Positions 17,770-27,043 of a stretch of DNA of 64,000 nucleotides are shown piece after piece. Below the pieces are notes generated by a model. It was not told the DNA's origin, searched no databases, and was given only the letters and a program-made list of their open reading frames with translations. Numbering within the stretch: the first letter of the stretch is position 1; each line of letters opens with the position of its first letter. Source of the DNA: Candidatus Onthenecus intestinigallinarum (GTDB taxonomy: Bacteria; Bacillota; Clostridia; Christensenellales; Aristaeellaceae); assembly GCA_018713325.1 (NCBI GenBank), contig DVFJ01000015.1, positions 39,800-103,799 on the forward strand. Direction: 5' to 3'. The translations under genes were made by a program, and so were the position numbers.

Positions 17770-20133
17770 TCACTTGAGCGTGACGACCGTGACGCCGGTC
17801 TCGCCCTCGCCATACACGCCCAGCCGGAAGCTCTTGACGCGCGGGTTGCGCCGCAGCGCCTCCTGCACGCCCGCGCGCAGCACGCCCGTGCCCTTGCCGT
17901 GGATGATGCTGACCTCGCCCAGGCCCGAGAGCATCGCGTCGTCCAGGAACTTGTCGACCTCGGGCAGCGCCTCGTCGACCGCCATGCCGCGGATGTCCAG
18001 CTCCTGGCGCACGGCGCGCGTGGCGATGTTCACATTGGAGCGCACGCCGCCCTTCTTCTGCGGCGCGGACTTCTCCTCCGGGGCGGCCTGAAGCTGCGTC
18101 AGGTGCACCTTGAGCTTCATGACGCCCGCCTGCAGCTGCACCTCGCCGCGCGCATCCGGCGCGGCGAGCACGGTCGCCTCCGTGCCCAGGTGCACGATGC
18201 GCACGCGGTCGCCGGGCTTGAGGTGCTTGGGCGGCGGGCTCACGCGGTCCACGGGCTTCGCGAGCGCGTCGCTGACGGCGTCCAGGCTCTCGTTGAGCCT
18301 GCCCTTGAGGCGCTGGATCTCGTGCTCGGGCGTCGCGGCGCCCGCCTTTTTCATGCGGCGCAGCTCTGCGATGAGCGTTTCGGACTCCCGGCGCGCATCC
18401 TCCAGGATGCGGCGCGCCTGTTCCTTGGCCTTGCGGATGGCCTCGTCGCGCTGGCGCTCCAGCTTTTCCCGCTCCTGCTCGGCTTGATTGCGGATGGCGA
18501 CCATCTCCGCGCGCGCCTCCTCGGCGATCTGCCGCTCGCGCTCCGCGACCTGGCGGTGGTATTCCGCGTTGGCGATGACGTCCTCAAAGCGCACCTGTTC
18601 GCCGCTGAGCAGCTGTTTGGCGTCGTCGATGATGCCTTCGCTCAGCCCCAGCTTGCGCGAGATGTCAAACGCGTTGGACTTGCCCGGGATGCCGATGGAC
18701 AGGCGGTATGTCGGGCGCAGCGTCGCCACGTCGAACTCGACCGACGCGTTTTCCACGCCCGGCGTCGTCATGGCGTACTCCTTGAGCTCGCTGTAGTGCG
18801 TCGTGGCCAGCGTGCGCACGCCCATCTTCAGCAGGCGCGAGAGGATCGCCTGCGCCAGCGCCGCGCCCTCCGTCGGGTCCGTGCCCGCGCCCAGCTCGTC
18901 AAAGAGCACCAGCGAATGCGGCGTGACGTTTGACAGGATGCCGACGATGTTCTTCATGTGGCCGGAAAACGTGGAGAGCGACTGCTCGATGGACTGTTCG
19001 TCGCCGATGTCGGCGAACACGTCGTCAAAGACGGCCACTTCGGTGCCGAGCTCCGCCGGCACGTGCAGGCCCGCCTGCGCCATCAGGCAAAACAGGCCCA
19101 CGGTCTTGAGCGTGACGGTCTTGCCGCCGGTGTTGGGGCCGGTGATGACCAGCGTCGTGAACCCCCGCCCCAGCCAGATGTCGCTGGGCACGACCTTCTC
19201 CGGATCGATCAGCGGATGCCGGCCGCGCACGATGCGCACGTAGCCCTCCTCGTTGATCCTGGGCGCGCTGCCGTACATCTGCCGGGACAGCGCGGCCTTG
19301 GCGAACGCGAAGTCCAGCCGGGCGAGCACGTCCAGGTTGTTCTGCAGCGCCTCGGCCTCGGGCGCAATGCGCGCCGAGAGCGATTGCAGGATGCGCTCGA
19401 TCTCCGCCTTCTCCTTGGCCTGCCACTGCTTGAGGTCGTTGCCGATCTCCAGCACGGCCATGGGCTCCACAAACACCGTCGCGCCCGTGGCGGACTGGTC
19501 GTGCACCAGGCCCGGCACGCTCTGGCGGTACTCCTGCTTGACCGGCAGCACGTACCGGTCGCCGCGCATGGTGATGATCGGCTCCTGCAAGAACTTCTGA
19601 TAGGCGCTGCTGTGGATCATCGCGTTGAGCTTTTCGCGCACGCGTTCGTTGCACTGGCGGATGTGCCTGCGGATGGAAAACAGCTCCGGGCTCGCATGGT
19701 CGGAGATCTCCTCCTCGCTGAGGATGGCGTTCGTGATCTCCTGTTCGAGCGCACGGAACGTCGACAGGCGCGAGGCCGCCGCGCGCAGGTTGGGCGTGTT
19801 CTCCCGGTCGGTGACGATGGCGTCCCGCGCGGCGCGCGCGGCGCGCATGCAGGCGGCCACGTCCAGCAGCGAGCGCGGGGAGAGCATGCCGCCGAGCTGG
19901 GCGAGCTTGAGCGCCTGACGGATGTCCGGGAAGGGCACGATCGGCTGCTCGCCCAGATAGGACAGCAGCACGTGCGCCTCCTCGGTCTCCTCCTGCGCAT
20001 AGCGGATTTCGGACAGGTTCGCGCTGGGCGCGAGCGCCCCGGCGAGCTCCCGCCCCATATCGGACACGACCAGCTCGCACAGCCGGTCGCGTATCTTGGT
20101 AAACTCCAGCACGCGAAGCGAGCGTTCTGTCAT
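17770..20133 (-). CDS. mutS2: Endonuclease MutS2
   Basis: MutS2 acts on branched DNA, and in Bacillus also on collided ribosomes; it is not part of mismatch repair. The 787-aa protein lacks the MutS mismatch-binding domain and starts directly with core helices. The ATPase Walker A is GPNTGGKTVTLK (about residue 336), followed by LVLFDELGAGTDPTEG. A long charged coiled coil spans about 510-620. A C-terminal Smr nuclease domain starts near 715 (LDIRGMAVDEAL, IHGKGTGVLR). It follows the U32 gene by 15 nt. Confidence 0.95.
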   Translation of the reverse strand: MTERSLRVLEFTKIRDRLCELVVSDMGRELAGALAPSANLSEIRYAQEETEEAHVLLSYLGEQPIVPFPDIRQALKLAQLGGMLSPRSLLDVAACMRAARAARDAIVTDRENTPNLRAAASRLSTFRALEQEITNAILSEEEISDHASPELFSIRRHIRQCNERVREKLNAMIHSSAYQKFLQEPIITMRGDRYVLPVKQEYRQSVPGLVHDQSATGATVFVEPMAVLEIGNDLKQWQAKEKAEIERILQSLSARIAPEAEALQNNLDVLARLDFAFAKAALSRQMYGSAPRINEEGYVRIVRGRHPLIDPEKVVPSDIWLGRGFTTLVITGPNTGGKTVTLKTVGLFCLMAQAGLHVPAELGTEVAVFDDVFADIGDEQSIEQSLSTFSGHMKNIVGILSNVTPHSLVLFDELGAGTDPTEGAALAQAILSRLLKMGVRTLATTHYSELKEYAMTTPGVENASVEFDVATLRPTYRLSIGIPGKSNAFDISRKLGLSEGIIDDAKQLLSGEQVRFEDVIANAEYHRQVAERERQIAEEARAEMVAIRNQAEQEREKLERQRDEAIRKAKEQARRILEDARRESETLIAELRRMKKAGAATPEHEIQRLKGRLNESLDAVSDALAKPVDRVSPPPKHLKPGDRVRIVHLGTEATVLAAPDARGEVQLQAGVMKLKVHLTQLQAAPEEKSAPQKKGGVRSNVNIATRAVRQELDIRGMAVDEALPEVDKFLDDAMLSGLGEVSIIHGKGTGVLRAGVQEALRRNPRVKSFRLGVYGEGETGVTVVTLK

Positions 20134-20148
20134 GAGGATCCCCCTTCG

Positions 20149-22506
20149 TTATTCCACGCCGCGCCGCAGCAGGCCCGACGTCGTCTCGCGCGGATGCGCA
20201 AAGTCCGACGCCTGCCCGTCCATCAGCCGGCGGTAGTGGCGTGTGACGTCCGCGCACAGCGCGTCGTCCTCATCGGTGAATTGCAGCCGCATGCTCACGG
20301 GCAGCGCGCGCAGCCGGTCCATCGCCTGCGTCATGTCCGTGGGCAGGCTGTTGTACAGGCGCAGCATGCATCCGTGCGCCAGGCGCTGCCGGCGCAGCGG
20401 GAACACAAAGCCCTTGCGGTCGATCAGCGGCTGCGACTGCGCGCCGCCGCCGTGCGCGCAGCGCTCGCACGCGTCGTCCCGGCCCGTCAGGCCCCGGCGC
20501 GTGCAGTCCGTGCAGTGCGACAGCAGCATCAGCTGCGTGCGCCCGTAGACCGTCAGTTCAAAGCCGCCGCCCGCACGGACGGCCTCGCGGATCTCCGTCA
20601 GGCGCAGCTCCGGCGAGAGCGTCACGCGCACGCAGCCACGGTTGAAGAGAAAGTCCGCCGTGCGCGCGTTGTAGACGTTCATGCCCGTATCGCCCGCCAT
20701 GGGCATGTCCAGAGGCAGCGTCAGCTGCGAGGGATTGCCCAGCACCGCGCCCGCGAGCGCCTGCGAACGCAGCACCCCGCACAGCGCGTCCAACTCCCGC
20801 GTAAAGGCCAGCTGCGGCAGCACGACCCAGACGCGCGCGCGCGTTCCGGCCTCCAGCGCGTCCAGCTGCGACGCGACGCGCTCGGGCCGCAGGTCGTCCG
20901 GCGACCAGTAGACCCAGTCCGCTCCGGCATTCAGCAGCGCCTGGGCCGACTGGAGCCGCGGCGTCTGGGCGATGAGCCATCGCTCCCCCGCAGGCCGGCG
21001 CATCACGGACGCAGCCGTCAGGACGCGCCTTTCGGAGAGGGCGCAGCGCGCGTCCGAGAGCGCCTGCAGCGCGTCCCGCCGCAGCGCGTTCAGCGCCGAC
21101 ACGGGCAGGAAGCCATCCTCGCAGTCCAGCGTCAGCGAGCGCAGCGCATAGGGCGTGTCGCCCGTCTTTTCGATCTGTCTGCGCGCCGCGTCCGCGTCCA
21201 GCGCGCGGCTGCGCGCCGGCTGCACGGGCGCTTCGCCCAGCGCCAGGGCCTCGTGCACGCCGTCCGCGACGGACAGCGCCGGACGCTCGCCCATGCGTGC
21301 GGTCAGATGCGCGTCAAAGGGAATGCGCACGCGTTCGCGCGCATAGCTTTCACGCGCCGCGTCCATCTGATGCGCGTCGGTGAGCCGGAACACCCCGTCC
21401 CCCGCCCGCGGCGCGGGCCCTTCGCCCTGCGCCACGCGCACCAGCGCCTCCTCGCCTGCCGCGCGCTCAGGGCCCGAATAGACCGTCTCGCGCTCGCCTG
21501 CGCCGCGCAGCGCCAGGCCGTCGCCATCATGCAGCGCGCGCTCCAGGCGCACGCCGGCCAACTCGCCGCGCACGCGTTCGACGCGCCCCACCGGCACGCC
21601 AAAGTGCCCCGGCCGCTCCCAGCTCATGAGCGCGGCGTTGTTTTTATCCATCAGGTAGCCCTCGGTAAAGCCGCCGCGGTTGAAGATCTGCCTGAGCGCC
21701 TGGCACGTCGCCTCGTCCGGTGCGTACGGCTCGCCCCGCTGCGCGCAGTCGAGCGCGCGCCGGTATGCCGCGGTCACGACGGCGACGTACTCGGGCCGCT
21801 TCATGCGCCCCTCGATCTTGAGCGAGTCCACGCCCGCATCCCGCAGCTCGGGCAGGCGCTGCAGCAGCATCAGGTCGCGCGTACAGAGCAGGCAGCCCTG
21901 CACGCCGTCCGGCCGGCGGTAGCGCATGCGGCAGGGCTGCGCGCACTTGCCCCGGTTGCCGCTGCGCCCGCCGACGATCCCGGAAAACAGACACTGGCCC
22001 GACACGGACACGCACAGCGCGCCGTGGACGAACACCTCCGTCTCCAGCCCCTCCGCCGCGATGAGGCGGATCTCCTCCAGCGGGCACTCGCGCGCGGGCA
22101 CGACGCGCGTGAAGCCCATCTCCCGCAGCAGCCGCACGCCCTGCGCATTGTGGATCGTCATCTGCGTGCTCGCGTGCAGCGCAAGGTCGGGAAAGCGCTC
22201 CCGGCACAGCGCGGCCAGGCCCAGATCCTGCACGAGCACGGCATCCGCGTCCCGCCGGCAGAGCATCTCCAGCACGTCCGCCGCGTCGTCCATCTCCGGC
22301 TCCTTGACCAGGGTATTGACCGTGACGTACACCCTGCGTCCGCGCTCGTGACAGTAGCGGACCGCCTCGGCCAGCCCGGCCTCGTCGAAATTGCCCGCAT
22401 AGCTGCGCGCACCGAACGCAGTATAGCCCAGGTAGACCGCGTCCGCGCCGTTTTGCACGGCGGCGATCAGCGCCTCGCGGTTGCCGGCGGGCGATAAGAG
22501 CTCCAT
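20149..22506 (-). CDS. Peptidase U32 family protein (long form)
   Basis: The 785-aa protein begins with the U32 signature MELLSPAGNREALIAAV and contains the Fe-S-type cysteine pattern around GKCAQPCRMRYR (about residue 187), with more Cys near 640-665. Members such as E. coli RlhA work in 23S rRNA hydroxylation, and related U32 proteins act in tRNA or ubiquinone hydroxylation, so an RNA hydroxylase role is more likely than peptidase; this is inference. The long form with a C-terminal extension is common in Firmicutes. The ATG lies 12 nt after a strong terminator, leaving no room for a promoter. Confidence 0.85.
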   Translation of the reverse strand: MELLSPAGNREALIAAVQNGADAVYLGYTAFGARSYAGNFDEAGLAEAVRYCHERGRRVYVTVNTLVKEPEMDDAADVLEMLCRRDADAVLVQDLGLAALCRERFPDLALHASTQMTIHNAQGVRLLREMGFTRVVPARECPLEEIRLIAAEGLETEVFVHGALCVSVSGQCLFSGIVGGRSGNRGKCAQPCRMRYRRPDGVQGCLLCTRDLMLLQRLPELRDAGVDSLKIEGRMKRPEYVAVVTAAYRRALDCAQRGEPYAPDEATCQALRQIFNRGGFTEGYLMDKNNAALMSWERPGHFGVPVGRVERVRGELAGVRLERALHDGDGLALRGAGERETVYSGPERAAGEEALVRVAQGEGPAPRAGDGVFRLTDAHQMDAARESYARERVRIPFDAHLTARMGERPALSVADGVHEALALGEAPVQPARSRALDADAARRQIEKTGDTPYALRSLTLDCEDGFLPVSALNALRRDALQALSDARCALSERRVLTAASVMRRPAGERWLIAQTPRLQSAQALLNAGADWVYWSPDDLRPERVASQLDALEAGTRARVWVVLPQLAFTRELDALCGVLRSQALAGAVLGNPSQLTLPLDMPMAGDTGMNVYNARTADFLFNRGCVRVTLSPELRLTEIREAVRAGGGFELTVYGRTQLMLLSHCTDCTRRGLTGRDDACERCAHGGGAQSQPLIDRKGFVFPLRRQRLAHGCMLRLYNSLPTDMTQAMDRLRALPVSMRLQFTDEDDALCADVTRHYRRLMDGQASDFAHPRETTSGLLRRGVE

Positions 22507-22518
22507 GTTCCTTCCCCC

Positions 22519-22581
22519 AAAAAAGGCGGGCCATCCCGGGGAGCCACCGCGCGTGCGCGGCGCTTTCCCCGGGCGGCCCGA
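22519..22581 (-). terminator. Strong terminator between zapA and the U32 gene
   Basis: A GC-rich hairpin with arms at about 22525-22541 and 22567-22580 is followed by six T residues on the minus strand. The T-run is directly followed by the GGGGGAAGG ribosome-binding site of the U32 gene. Confidence 0.82.
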
Positions 22582-22585
22582 CCGG

Positions 22586-22909
22586 TCACTGCTTGTCCTT
22601 GGCGGCCTCCTGTGTGCGCTTCATCGGCGGCGCGTTGTGCTCGATGCGCATCGCCGTGAGCTGCTGCTGCACCTGCATGATCTCCTTGCGCAGGCGCGTG
22701 TTCTCATCCTGCGCCTTGAGCAGATCGTCCGCAATGTTCATGGCGGTCAGCACGGCCACCATGTTCTGCGGCATGCGGGTGGTCAACGCGAGCTCCTCCA
22801 TCTTGCGGTCCACATACACCGCCACACGGCGGATGTGTTCCTCCGACTCGGTGCCCACCATCGTGTATTCCTTGCCCGCGATCTTTACCGTCGTCTTGAT
22901 CTTTTCCAC
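22586..22909 (-). CDS. zapA: Cell division protein ZapA
   Basis: ZapA bundles FtsZ protofilaments at the division site. The 107-aa protein has the family N-terminal domain (IKTTVKIAGKEYTMVG, residues 4-19) and a C-terminal coiled coil (about 65-95). Length and neighbours (mutS2, U32) fit the Firmicutes zapA context. It follows the cyclophilin gene by 14 nt and is the last gene before a terminator. Confidence 0.92.
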   Translation of the reverse strand: MEKIKTTVKIAGKEYTMVGTESEEHIRRVAVYVDRKMEELALTTRMPQNMVAVLTAMNIADDLLKAQDENTRLRKEIMQVQQQLTAMRIEHNAPPMKRTQEAAKDKQ

Positions 22910-22923
22910 GGGACGGTCCCTCC

Positions 22924-23445
22924 TCAGCGCGGCAGCTTTTCGGCCTTGTACTCCACGCCGAACGTCTCGACCCGGACGGTCTTCATGCGCTGATCGCTCA
23001 CGGGCTTGTCGCGCCGGTCGCGCTTCTGGGCGACGATGGCGTCGGCGACCTCCATGCCCTGCGTCACCTTGCCAAAGGCGGCATAGGCGCCGTCCAGGTG
23101 CGGAGCGTCGGCGACCATGATGAAGAACTGGGAGCCGGCCGAATCGGGCATCATCGAGCGCGCCATGGAGAGCACGCCGCGCGTGTGGCGCAGGTCGTTT
23201 TTAAAGCCGTTCTGGCTGAACTCGCCGCGGATGGAGTAGCCCGGCCCGCCGATGCCGACGCCCTGCGGATCGCCGCCCTGGATCATGAAGCCGGGGATCA
23301 CGCGGTGAAAGATGACGCCGTCGTAAAAGCCGCTGTTGGCCAGCTCCACGAAGTTGGCCACGCTGTTGGGCGCGATCTGCGGGTACAGCTCGCCCGTCAT
23401 CTTGCCGCCGTCTTCCATCTCAATCGTAAAAATCGGATTTTGCAT
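22924..23445 (-). CDS. Cyclophilin-type peptidyl-prolyl cis-trans isomerase
   Basis: The 173-aa protein is a cyclophilin. The active-site region FHRVIPGFMIQGGDP (about residues 48-62) includes the catalytic Arg, and GSQFFIM (about 105-111) follows. It has no signal peptide, so it acts in the cytoplasm on prolyl bonds. The ATG at 23445 has AGGAGG 9 nt upstream and lies inside the end of the preceding gene, a 26-nt overlap in another frame. Confidence 0.93.
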   Translation of the reverse strand: MQNPIFTIEMEDGGKMTGELYPQIAPNSVANFVELANSGFYDGVIFHRVIPGFMIQGGDPQGVGIGGPGYSIRGEFSQNGFKNDLRHTRGVLSMARSMMPDSAGSQFFIMVADAPHLDGAYAAFGKVTQGMEVADAIVAQKRDRRDKPVSDQRMKTVRVETFGVEYKAEKLPR

Positions 23446-24466
23446 GCTCTTTTTCCTCCTCATTTTCTTCGTGCAATGTCGCCCAGCCCGAGGCCATCAT
23501 GCGCGAGACGTCCCGCGCAAGGCTCCGGCCGGTCAGCGGAAATCCGCCGCGCAGCAGCGGAAGATAGCGTTCATACAGCGTCCGCGCGGCCTGCGCGCGC
23601 ATCCTGCGCCAGTGGCCGATGCCCAGCTCCGCGACGTGGGCACCGCTCGGGTAGAGCAGAAAGCGCGGCCGGTCGCACTCCAGCGCATCCGGGATGGACT
23701 GCGGCCGGATGCAGGGAAGCAGCCGCCCCTGCGACTGCGCCGCCGCGCGCACGAGCGCCGCCTCGTCCGCCGCGCGCAGGCAAAACGCCGCCACGCGCAG
23801 CGCCGGAAAGGCCGCCATCTGCCGCACGAGCGCCGAAAGCGCCGCCGCGTCGGTCAGGCCGACGCTGAGTGAAAGGCGCGCGTCCTCGCACAGCGGCAGC
23901 GCCGCATAGCGCGCCCATTCGCCCAGGAGCGACGCCTCGTCTGCCTGCGCCATCAGCGCGTCGCGGATCGCGCGCGCCTGCACAAAGTCCGACAGCGCGC
24001 GCGCAGCCTGCGCGTAGCCGTCGCCGTAGCGCCCCGGCTGCGCGCGGCAGGCATCCAAGTCCAGTGCGGGCAGGAGAAACGCCGCCGCCGGCATGGCGTC
24101 CGTCTCCGGCGTCACCGGGCACAGCGCCGCCGCCCAGCCCGCCTCGGCCCGCACGCGGTCCAGACGCGTCTGGCGCGTCATCGCGTCCTCGCGCAGGCGG
24201 ATCATCTGCAGGTCGTCCAGGGGCATGTCCAGCCGGTCGAGCGCGGCAATCAGGTCCTGCGCGCCGGTGGAGAGCGGAGATTCCTCAACTGTCAGGCGCT
24301 CAAAGGCCGCGTCTGCGTCCAGGTCGGGCTCCAGGTGCGCGAGCATCGCGCACACGCCCATCTCGGGCTCGCCGGCGCAAAGGCGCGTGCACACGTCATA
24401 GGCGGGCAGGGCGCGCACCGCCGCGCGAATCTGGCGCTTGAGGTCGTCCTTGTCGTCAATGCGCAC
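23420..24466 (-). CDS. Unknown protein, 348 aa
   Basis: I do not recognise this family. The frame is open for 348 codons, starts at GTG with GGGAGGGG upstream, and has its own consensus promoter, so it is a real gene. It is Ala/Leu/Arg-rich and predicted largely helical, without signal peptide or membrane segment, and ends in a Glu/Lys-rich tail. The C-terminal half shows alternating hydrophobic strands and charged helices that could be a barrel (DARLSLSVGLTDAAALSAL, RFLLYPSGAHVAELGIGHW); a distant relation to uronate-isomerase-like barrels is only a guess. It overlaps the cyclophilin start by 26 nt. Confidence 0.7.
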   Translation of the reverse strand: MRIDDKDDLKRQIRAAVRALPAYDVCTRLCAGEPEMGVCAMLAHLEPDLDADAAFERLTVEESPLSTGAQDLIAALDRLDMPLDDLQMIRLREDAMTRQTRLDRVRAEAGWAAALCPVTPETDAMPAAAFLLPALDLDACRAQPGRYGDGYAQAARALSDFVQARAIRDALMAQADEASLLGEWARYAALPLCEDARLSLSVGLTDAAALSALVRQMAAFPALRVAAFCLRAADEAALVRAAAQSQGRLLPCIRPQSIPDALECDRPRFLLYPSGAHVAELGIGHWRRMRAQAARTLYERYLPLLRGGFPLTGRSLARDVSRMMASGWATLHEENEEEKEHAKSDFYD

Positions 24467-24495
24467 GCCGATCCCCTCCCTTCGCTTCGCCTCTT

Positions 24496-24524
24496 ATTCT
24501 ACACGAAAACCGTGCGCTTTGCAA
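24496..24524 (-). promoter_or_regulatory. SigA promoter for unknown-ppi-zapA
   Basis: TTGCAA (24524-24519), a 17-nt spacer and TAGAAT (24501-24496) on the minus strand lie 30 nt before the GTG start at 24466. The -35 begins right after the hemZ stop codon. Confidence 0.75.
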
Positions 24525-24526
24525 CG

Positions 24527-25981
24527 TTACGGTGTATCCTCCAGAAAGAGCGCGCGCTTGCGCTGCGCCATCTCGCCCACACGCGCGATGTACTGCTCGA
24601 TGTTGGAGACGTTCGGCGCGCGCCGGATGCGCAGCTGCGCATCCTCCTGCACCCGCTTGGAGATGCCGCCCGCGCCCAGCGCGAGGATGGACGTCGTCTC
24701 CTCCATGATGTCCACGTTGTACGCGCATGCGCAGCCGGGCAGCGCATAGCCGACGTTTTCCATGTTGCCGGCCATGTACTTTTGGCGGTACAGGTAGTAG
24801 GCGCGCATGCCCATCCCGTGCGCCGCCTGCAGGCCCATGTCGACCATGCGGCGGGCGTCCTCCTCGCCGGTGGGGCGATAGCCGCGCTCATGCAGCCGGG
24901 AGGAGCGCTTGACGGCCAGCGTATGCACGGTCAGGCTCTCGGGCGCAAGGTCCCGGACCTGCTCCAGCGTGCGCAGAAAGTCGTCCGGCGTCTCGCTCGG
25001 CAGGGCCGCGATGACGTCCATATTGACGTTGTCAAAGCCCAGGCTGCGCGCCAAGGCAAACGCCTCGCAGATATCCCGCGCCGTGTGCGCGCGCCCGATG
25101 GCGCGAAGCGTCGCGTCGTTCATCGTCTGCGGATTGATGCTGATGCGGCCCACGCCCGCATCCCGCAGCGCGCGCAGCTTGTCCGCATCCAGCGTGTCGG
25201 GCCGTCCGGCCTCGACCGTCAGCTCCCGCGCGCCCGGGAACGCGCGCGTCACCCGCGCAAGCAGGCGCGCCAGCTGCGCGGCCGTGAGCGCCGTCGGCGT
25301 GCCGCCGCCGACATAGACCGCCCGCAGGTGAAGCCCTGCCTCGTCCATCAGCGCGCGCGCCGCGTCGATCTCGTCAAAGAGCGCGCAAAGGTATGGCTCG
25401 ACCAGGCGCCCGTCGCCGATCTCGCCCGAGGAGAACGAGCAGTACGCGCAGCGCGTCGTGCAAAACGGGATGCCCACGTACACGTCCACATCCTGCGGGG
25501 CGCGCTCCACGATCCCGCGCTGGCTGACGATGATCTCGCGCAGCAGCGCGGCCTTCTCCTGCGACAGGTCGAACGTGTCCCGCAATGCGCGCTCGGCCTG
25601 CTCCAGCGAATCGCCCGCCTCCATCTGCGCGTAGAGCAGCCGCGTGGGACGGATGCCCGTGAGCGCGCCCCACGGCGGCTGGCGGCCCGTCAGCCGCTTC
25701 ATCAGGTCGTAGCAGCACAGCTTGACCGCGCGCTTGAGCAGCCGCTTTTCAGAAAGCCCGCCGTGCACGGCCTGCGCCCGCCGCTCGCAGGCGATGGGCT
25801 CGCCGCCGGACAGCTCGCAGCGCTCCAGCCAGAGCCCGTCCGCCTCCACGTGCGTGTGCCGCAGCGTCGCGTCGCAGGGCTCGCCGTCCGCGACAGCCGA
25901 TCCCTCCCCGAAAAACAGCCGCACCACGTCGCACAAGTCGGGGAAAAACTGCGGCGTCTGCGTCTGAATGCCGATCTTCAC
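24527..25981 (-). CDS. hemZ: Oxygen-independent coproporphyrinogen III oxidase-like HemZ
   Basis: The 484-aa protein has an N-terminal HemZ-type extension (~165 residues) followed by a HemN-like radical SAM core, with CTTRCAYCSFSS (about 173-184) giving the three cluster Cys and VYVGGGTPTAL in the SAM-binding position. HemZ proteins are annotated as coproporphyrinogen dehydrogenases, but HemN-family members also include heme chaperones and methylases. The start is GTG 25981 with GGAGG upstream, overlapping the MBL gene stop by 4 nt. No other heme genes are near. Confidence 0.85.
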   Translation of the reverse strand: MKIGIQTQTPQFFPDLCDVVRLFFGEGSAVADGEPCDATLRHTHVEADGLWLERCELSGGEPIACERRAQAVHGGLSEKRLLKRAVKLCCYDLMKRLTGRQPPWGALTGIRPTRLLYAQMEAGDSLEQAERALRDTFDLSQEKAALLREIIVSQRGIVERAPQDVDVYVGIPFCTTRCAYCSFSSGEIGDGRLVEPYLCALFDEIDAARALMDEAGLHLRAVYVGGGTPTALTAAQLARLLARVTRAFPGARELTVEAGRPDTLDADKLRALRDAGVGRISINPQTMNDATLRAIGRAHTARDICEAFALARSLGFDNVNMDVIAALPSETPDDFLRTLEQVRDLAPESLTVHTLAVKRSSRLHERGYRPTGEEDARRMVDMGLQAAHGMGMRAYYLYRQKYMAGNMENVGYALPGCACAYNVDIMEETTSILALGAGGISKRVQEDAQLRIRRAPNVSNIEQYIARVGEMAQRKRALFLEDTP

Positions 25982-26586
25982 AGGTATGTCCTCCGTTCTG
26001 CGGCGATCGTCGTATCCGCGCCATGGCCGGGGCGCACGCACAGGCTGCCGTCCAGCGCGGCCAGCCTGCGCAGCGACGCGAGCAGCCGCGCGCCGTCGCC
26101 GCCGGGGAAGTCCGTGCGCCCATAGCCGCCCGCAAACATCGTGTCGCCGGTGAAGAGCATGTCCTCCAGCCGGTAGCAGACGCCGCCGGGCGTATGGCCG
26201 GGCGTGTGCAGCACGGAAAGCCGCAGCCCCGCAGCCTCGATCGCGTCGCCCTCCTCAAGCAGGCGGTCCGCCGGCGCAAGCGTCAGGCGCTCGCCGATCA
26301 GGCCGCTCAGGTTCAGCCGCGCGTCCGTGAGCATCGGCGCGTCCAGCCGGTGCACGCAAAGCTGCGCCCCCGCCTCCCGCAGGGGCGCAGCCGAAAGCAT
26401 GTGGTCAAAGTGCGCGTGCGTGAGCAGCACCGCCGCCACCCGCCGAACGCCCACCGCGCGCCGGATCTGCTCCATCGGCACGCCGGGGTCGATCACGATG
26501 CAGTCGTCCCGGCCGGGAACGGACAGGACGTACGTGTTGACGCCCAGCGGCCCGCCGGTCAGCTTTTCGGCCTGCATCAGAAGCAC
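25978..26586 (-). CDS. MBL-fold metallo-hydrolase (glyoxalase II-like)
   Basis: The 202-aa protein has the metal-binding THAHFDHM motif (about residues 55-62), a further His in [12 protein letters not shown] (about 131), Asp in [10 protein letters not shown] (about 149) and a terminal His in VRPGHGADT. These are the ligands of the dinuclear zinc site of glyoxalase II-like hydrolases. Substrate is unknown; short stand-alone members act on thioesters. It overlaps both neighbours (dtd by 10 nt, hemZ by 4 nt), so it is embedded in the relA-dtd-hemZ operon. Confidence 0.87.
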   Translation of the reverse strand: MLLMQAEKLTGGPLGVNTYVLSVPGRDDCIVIDPGVPMEQIRRAVGVRRVAAVLLTHAHFDHMLSAAPLREAGAQLCVHRLDAPMLTDARLNLSGLIGERLTLAPADRLLEEGDAIEAAGLRLSVLHTPGHTPGGVCYRLEDMLFTGDTMFAGGYGRTDFPGGDGARLLASLRRLAALDGSLCVRPGHGADTTIAAERRTYL

Positions 26587-27026
26587 CTCCTGCTGTCCAC
26601 GAGCAGCGTCACAGGCCCGTCGTTTTGGATGTAGACCTGCATATCTGCCTGAAAGACGCCCGTCTCCACGTGCAGGCCCTGATCGCGCAGGCCCTCGCAG
26701 TACGCCTCGTAGAGCGGCACGGCCGTCTCCGGGCGCGCGGCCCGGATGAAGCTGGGCCTCCTGCCGCGGCGCACGTCGCCGTGCAGCGTGAACTGCGAGA
26801 CGACCAGCGCGCCGCCGCCCGTGTCGAGCACCGAGCGGTTCATCTTGCCCGCCTCGTCCTCGAAGATGCGCAGGTGCGCGGTCTTCTCCACGCAGTAGTC
26901 GACGTCGGCGCGCGTGTCGCCCTCCTCGACGCCCGCGAGCACCATCAGCCCCGGGCCGACGCGGCCCACGGTTTCGCCGTCAATCTCCACATGCGCGCCC
27001 TTCACGCGCTGGATCACCAGTCTCAT
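26577..27026 (-). CDS. dtd: D-aminoacyl-tRNA deacylase
   Basis: DTD removes D-amino acids (and glycine mischarged on tRNA-Ala) from tRNA. The 149-aa length is exact for the family. The two active-site signatures are present: [18 protein letters not shown] (about residues 77-94) and the Gly-cisPro motif NDGPVT (about 136-141). It follows relA by 17 nt, the relA-dtd order found widely in Firmicutes. Confidence 0.95.
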   Translation of the reverse strand: MRLVIQRVKGAHVEIDGETVGRVGPGLMVLAGVEEGDTRADVDYCVEKTAHLRIFEDEAGKMNRSVLDTGGGALVVSQFTLHGDVRRGRRPSFIRAARPETAVPLYEAYCEGLRDQGLHVETGVFQADMQVYIQNDGPVTLLVDSRRCF

Positions 27027-27043
27027 CGCGTCTATGTCCTCTC

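Noticed and set aside
18958..22497. Plus-strand open frame of about 1180 codons opposite mutS2 and the U32 gene
   Set aside because: Shadow frame; both minus-strand genes have complete conserved motifs and proper starts.
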